Positions 7,101 through 8,390 of a stretch of 8,390 bases of DNA are shown piece by piece. The translations under genes and the position numbers were made by a program. The DNA is from Helicobacteraceae bacterium UBA6016. Lineage in GTDB: Bacteria > Campylobacterota > Campylobacteria > Campylobacterales > UBA6016. The stretch is from contig DIZY01000067.1 in assembly GCA_002428055.1 (NCBI GenBank), positions 1 to 8,390 on the forward strand, read 5' to 3'. Position 1 is the first letter of the stretch, and each line of letters begins with the position of its first letter. The notes below the pieces were generated by a model. It searched no databases, was not told the DNA's origin, and saw only the letters and a program-made list of their open reading frames with translations.

Positions 7101-7133
7101 CTGGGTCACGAAAAAAGCAGAGAAAATGACCAG
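7101..7133 (+). promoter_or_regulatory. Bulged dyad in the divergent intergenic region
   Basis: CTGGGTCA (7101-7108) can pair with TGACCAG (7127-7133), seven base pairs with one bulged G, around an 18-nt A-rich loop. It is the most GC-rich part of an AT-rich gap. It could be a protein-binding site or, if transcribed, a hairpin in the leader of the small-protein run. Confidence 0.35.
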
Positions 7134-7154
7134 AATGATACGGCTTTTAATTAA

Positions 7155-7210
7155 CATACTCCTTGTAATCAAAAAATGTTTAGTAGATCCAAAAAAAGGA
7201 GTTGAGTATG
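7155..7210 (+). promoter_or_regulatory. Candidate translation-masking leader of the 66-residue gene
   Basis: CATACTCCTT (7155-7164) is complementary to the ribosome site and start region. ACTCCTT can pair with AAGGAGT (7196-7202) and CATACTC with GAGTATG (7204-7210), which includes the ATG. All ten bases can pair at once if AGTTG is bulged out. Such a stem would hide both the Shine-Dalgarno and the start codon. It matters only if transcription starts upstream of 7155; I could not identify the promoter. Confidence 0.4.
7196..7201 (+). promoter_or_regulatory. Shine-Dalgarno that fixes the start at 7208
   Basis: AAGGAG lies 6 nt before ATG 7208, an ideal distance. An in-frame TTG at 7202 abuts the same site with no spacing and so cannot be the start. 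Confidence 0.8.
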
Positions 7211-7408
7211 TTTGAAAACTTCGTAATAGCCGATAAGGCCGCCATAAAAGAGATGATGGAGAACAACGAAGAGGCTCAGATAAATAATCCGCTTCCAAAT
7301 CAGTGGGTAGAGCTAGTCAAAACTCCTGCAACGCACTTCTCGCATGCAACTTCATCTATGAGTATTGAAAAAGAGATGGAGTATTTAGCGGCTTATGGAG
7401 AGGAGTAG
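7208..7408 (+). CDS. Unrecognised 66-residue protein, first gene of the PAS/Hpt-like run
   Basis: I do not recognise this protein. It starts 'MFENFVIADKAAIKEMMENN', which looks like an acidic amphipathic helix. A polar middle follows (Pro-Leu-Pro-Asn-Gln-Trp at about 29-34, then 'VKTPATHFSHATSS'), and a second acidic helix 'SIEKEMEYLAAYGEE' ends it. It has no Cys, no signal peptide and no membrane segment, so it is probably a small cytoplasmic acidic protein. The ORF is real on the evidence of an ideal AAGGAG at 6 nt, coding-like composition, and the next gene's ribosome site (AGGAG) placed just before its own stop, which suggests translational coupling. It is the first gene of a run of four. 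Possible roles include an adaptor or regulator of the neighbouring signalling proteins; this is a guess from position. Confidence 0.75.
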   Translation: MFENFVIADKAAIKEMMENNEEAQINNPLPNQWVELVKTPATHFSHATSSMSIEKEMEYLAAYGEE

Positions 7409-7410
7409 TT

Positions 7411-7512
7411 ATGTTGCTGGAGCGTATATTTTTAATGATGGCTAGTCAAAGGCTTGATATAAGCGCTATCGGCGCTGTTAATTTGGTGCGGTATTTTTAC
7501 AATTTATTCTAA
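7411..7512 (+). CDS. Unrecognised 33-residue protein
   Basis: This is a very short ORF, reading 'MLLERIFLMMASQRLDISAI' and then 13 more residues ending 'YFYNLF'. It begins 2 nt after the preceding stop, and its AGGAG (7401-7405, spacing 5) overlaps the end of that gene. It is hydrophobic with a few Arg/Glu/Asp, so an amphipathic or membrane-surface helix is possible, but there is no clear transmembrane span. The next gene follows after 22 bp with its own strong ribosome site. I call it a gene because of position, ribosome site and coupling. It could instead be a leader-type ORF that keeps ribosomes moving to the PAS gene. Function unknown. Confidence 0.55.
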   Translation: MLLERIFLMMASQRLDISAIGAVNLVRYFYNLF

Positions 7513-7534
7513 AAAATTTAGAGAGGAGGGCAAA

Positions 7535-7933
7535 ATGTCAAAACAGTTCAACTTAAATACTCCGTACAGAGAGTCGCTTTATATGATAGAAGTAACGGAA
7601 GCGCAAAAACGAAAAAGCGTTTGTGGAAACGGGAAAGTCGGAATGGCAATTTGCAACGCCAAAGACAATAAGTTGGAGCTTGTAAACGCCGAATTTGCCA
7701 AGATACATGGGTATACGGCAGGTGAGCTTATAGGCGCTTCCCCTGCTAAGCTTTTGCCGCATGACGAGGGTATCGAATATATCGTCAAGTATGAGAATAT
7801 GCCGTCATGGATTGAGAGCGACACCACATTTGAGACGATACATATCAAAAAAGACGGCTCCGGCGTAGAGGTATTTGTGTACATCACCGTAATAGAAGAC
7901 GAAATCGGTAGCGTTCTGCACTGTATTGCATAA
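7535..7933 (+). CDS. Free-standing PAS-domain protein
   Basis: This 132-residue protein is essentially one PAS domain (about 34-130) after a polar 33-residue lead. Visible family text includes 'VGMAICNA', 'LELVNAEFAKIHGYTAGELIG' shortened here to its core NAEFAKIHGYT (51-61), and 'HIKKDGSGVEVFVYIT' near residues 107-122, ending with a final beta strand. There is no catalytic or DNA-binding domain and no membrane segment, so it probably works by binding a ligand or a partner protein in the cytoplasm. Its NxxFAxxHGYT motif resembles the first PAS of the divergent kinase (NPAFAAMHGYT). Cys30 and Cys40 are present, but nothing shows a bound haem or flavin. The ribosome site is AGGAGG with 5 nt spacing. 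The Hpt-like gene follows after 24 bp. Confidence 0.88.
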   Translation: MSKQFNLNTPYRESLYMIEVTEAQKRKSVCGNGKVGMAICNAKDNKLELVNAEFAKIHGYTAGELIGASPAKLLPHDEGIEYIVKYENMPSWIESDTTFETIHIKKDGSGVEVFVYITVIEDEIGSVLHCIA

Positions 7934-7957
7934 ACAAATAGCTAAAAGGAGATTCAG

Positions 7958-8390
7958 ATGAGAGTTATAGAGCACAACTTAATTGAGGCGCATGAGATTG
8001 TTTCATTTTTTGAGAGTAGGTCGCCAATGCGATTTGGTATCGCTATAGATATAGCGGAGCGGCTAGAAAAAAGGGAGCCTAGAAACGGATTTGGCAATAT
8101 AGATATAAAACGGGCTCTAGATGGCGTCATGGGTGATAGCTTCGCTCTTGCAAAAGCATTGCCGAAGTTGCTTGTAAGTCTGAGCGGCGGATATAGAATG
8201 CTAATCGGACATATAGAAAGAGGCGACATTGGCAACGCCAAAAAAATCACTCGTTTTATATGGGAAAGCTCTAGGCAGTTTGGAGTTTTGTATGTAGCCA
8301 AGAGCGCTACACAAATGGAGCAAGCTCTAAGGGGTTCAACACCTAGCTTTACGGAGGAGTGTATTATTACCATGGGTATGGCGCTTGAGA
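7958..8390 (+). CDS. Hpt-like phosphotransfer protein lacking the acceptor histidine (3'-partial)
   Basis: An open frame of 144 codons runs off the right edge. It starts at an ATG with AAGGAG 6 nt upstream. Residues of about 47-124 follow the Hpt four-helix pattern: 'IDIKRALDGVMGDSFALAKA' (48-67), then 'LIGHIERGDIGNAKKI' (82-97), then 'TRFIWESSRQFGV' (98-110) and 'AKSATQMEQAL' (114-124). In a typical Hpt the third block reads AHxLKGxxxxxGA; here Arg99 takes the place of the phospho-accepting His and Trp-Glu replace Lys-Gly. So the fold seems kept but the phosphorylation site is lost. His85 lies in the preceding helix and does not align with the acceptor. Residues 1-45 are an extra N-terminal segment I cannot assign, and the protein continues beyond residue 144. 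It may act as a docking or regulatory pseudo-Hpt for a kinase or response regulator. The Hpt assignment is by eye. Confidence 0.65.
   Translation, partial: MRVIEHNLIEAHEIVSFFESRSPMRFGIAIDIAERLEKREPRNGFGNIDIKRALDGVMGDSFALAKALPKLLVSLSGGYRMLIGHIERGDIGNAKKITRFIWESSRQFGVLYVAKSATQMEQALRGSTPSFTEECIITMGMALE

Noticed and set aside
7101..7120. Sigma-54 promoter or cyclic-di-GMP riboswitch in the divergent gap
   Set aside because: The GG-to-GC spacing is 12 rather than 10, and the sequence lacks the GEMM core and second stem, so neither can be supported.
7202..7204. TTG as start of the 66-residue gene
   Set aside because: It touches the AAGGAG with zero spacing; ATG 7208 has 6-nt spacing.
7047..7298. 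83-codon minus-strand ORF across the divergent gap
   Set aside because: It covers the regulatory region and the start of the 66-residue gene, with no ribosome site and no protein-like pattern.
7954..8373. 139-codon minus-strand ORF at the right edge
   Set aside because: It is antisense to the Hpt-like frame, which has a strong ribosome site, close spacing to the PAS gene and a recognisable domain pattern. The minus frame has neither.
1..8390. tRNA, rRNA, CRISPR array, insertion sequence or prophage genes
   Set aside because: No regularly spaced repeats, terminal inverted repeats, transposase or integrase frames, or RNA-gene sequence were seen.

Overview
The window is an AT-rich, gene-dense stretch with short intergenic gaps. 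It probably comes from a Campylobacterota (epsilonproteobacterial) chromosome, perhaps a free-living Sulfurimonas/Sulfuricurvum/Sulfurospirillum-type organism. This rests on the HisKA box of the 'HQWR-PL' type that is abundant in that phylum, heavy use of ATA (Ile) and AGA (Arg), extended -10 elements without a convincing -35, and the gene content. No marker gene fixes the genus.

Left part (1-2812): the C-terminal part of a calcineurin-like metallophosphoesterase runs off the left edge. It converges on, and overlaps by 14 bp, a minus-strand exported pentapeptide-repeat protein with a 46-residue lysine-rich tail. That gene lies 36 bp downstream of a CitE-like (HpcH/HpaI aldolase/citrate lyase beta) gene, so the two could be co-transcribed. 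Divergent from the CitE-like gene is an Fe-type superoxide dismutase (sodB).

Middle part (2813-6954): a TonB-dependent outer-membrane receptor follows sodB after 66 bp, which hold a near-perfect 24-bp dyad and an extended -10. It converges on a 660-residue membrane-anchored histidine kinase. Their stop codons are 8 bp apart and sit inside one hairpin. The kinase has an unusual order: one membrane segment, then HisKA and HATPase, then three PAS domains at the C-terminus.

Right part (6955-8390): a 253-bp regulatory region separates the kinase from a divergent run of four closely spaced plus-strand genes. These encode a 66-residue protein and a 33-residue protein (both unrecognised), a free-standing PAS domain, and an Hpt-like protein that runs off the right edge and has Arg where the phospho-accepting His should be. 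All four have strong, well-placed Shine-Dalgarno sequences. The regulatory region carries an 11-bp-spaced direct repeat over the putative kinase promoter, a hairpin, and a sequence able to mask both the Shine-Dalgarno and the start codon of the 66-residue gene.

My reading is that the divergent kinase and the PAS/Hpt-like run form one signalling locus, with sensing, phosphotransfer and small accessory proteins in separate polypeptides. Its output partner is not in the window. This is the part most likely to be undescribed. The link to the TonB receptor and sodB (iron or oxidative stress) is only positional.
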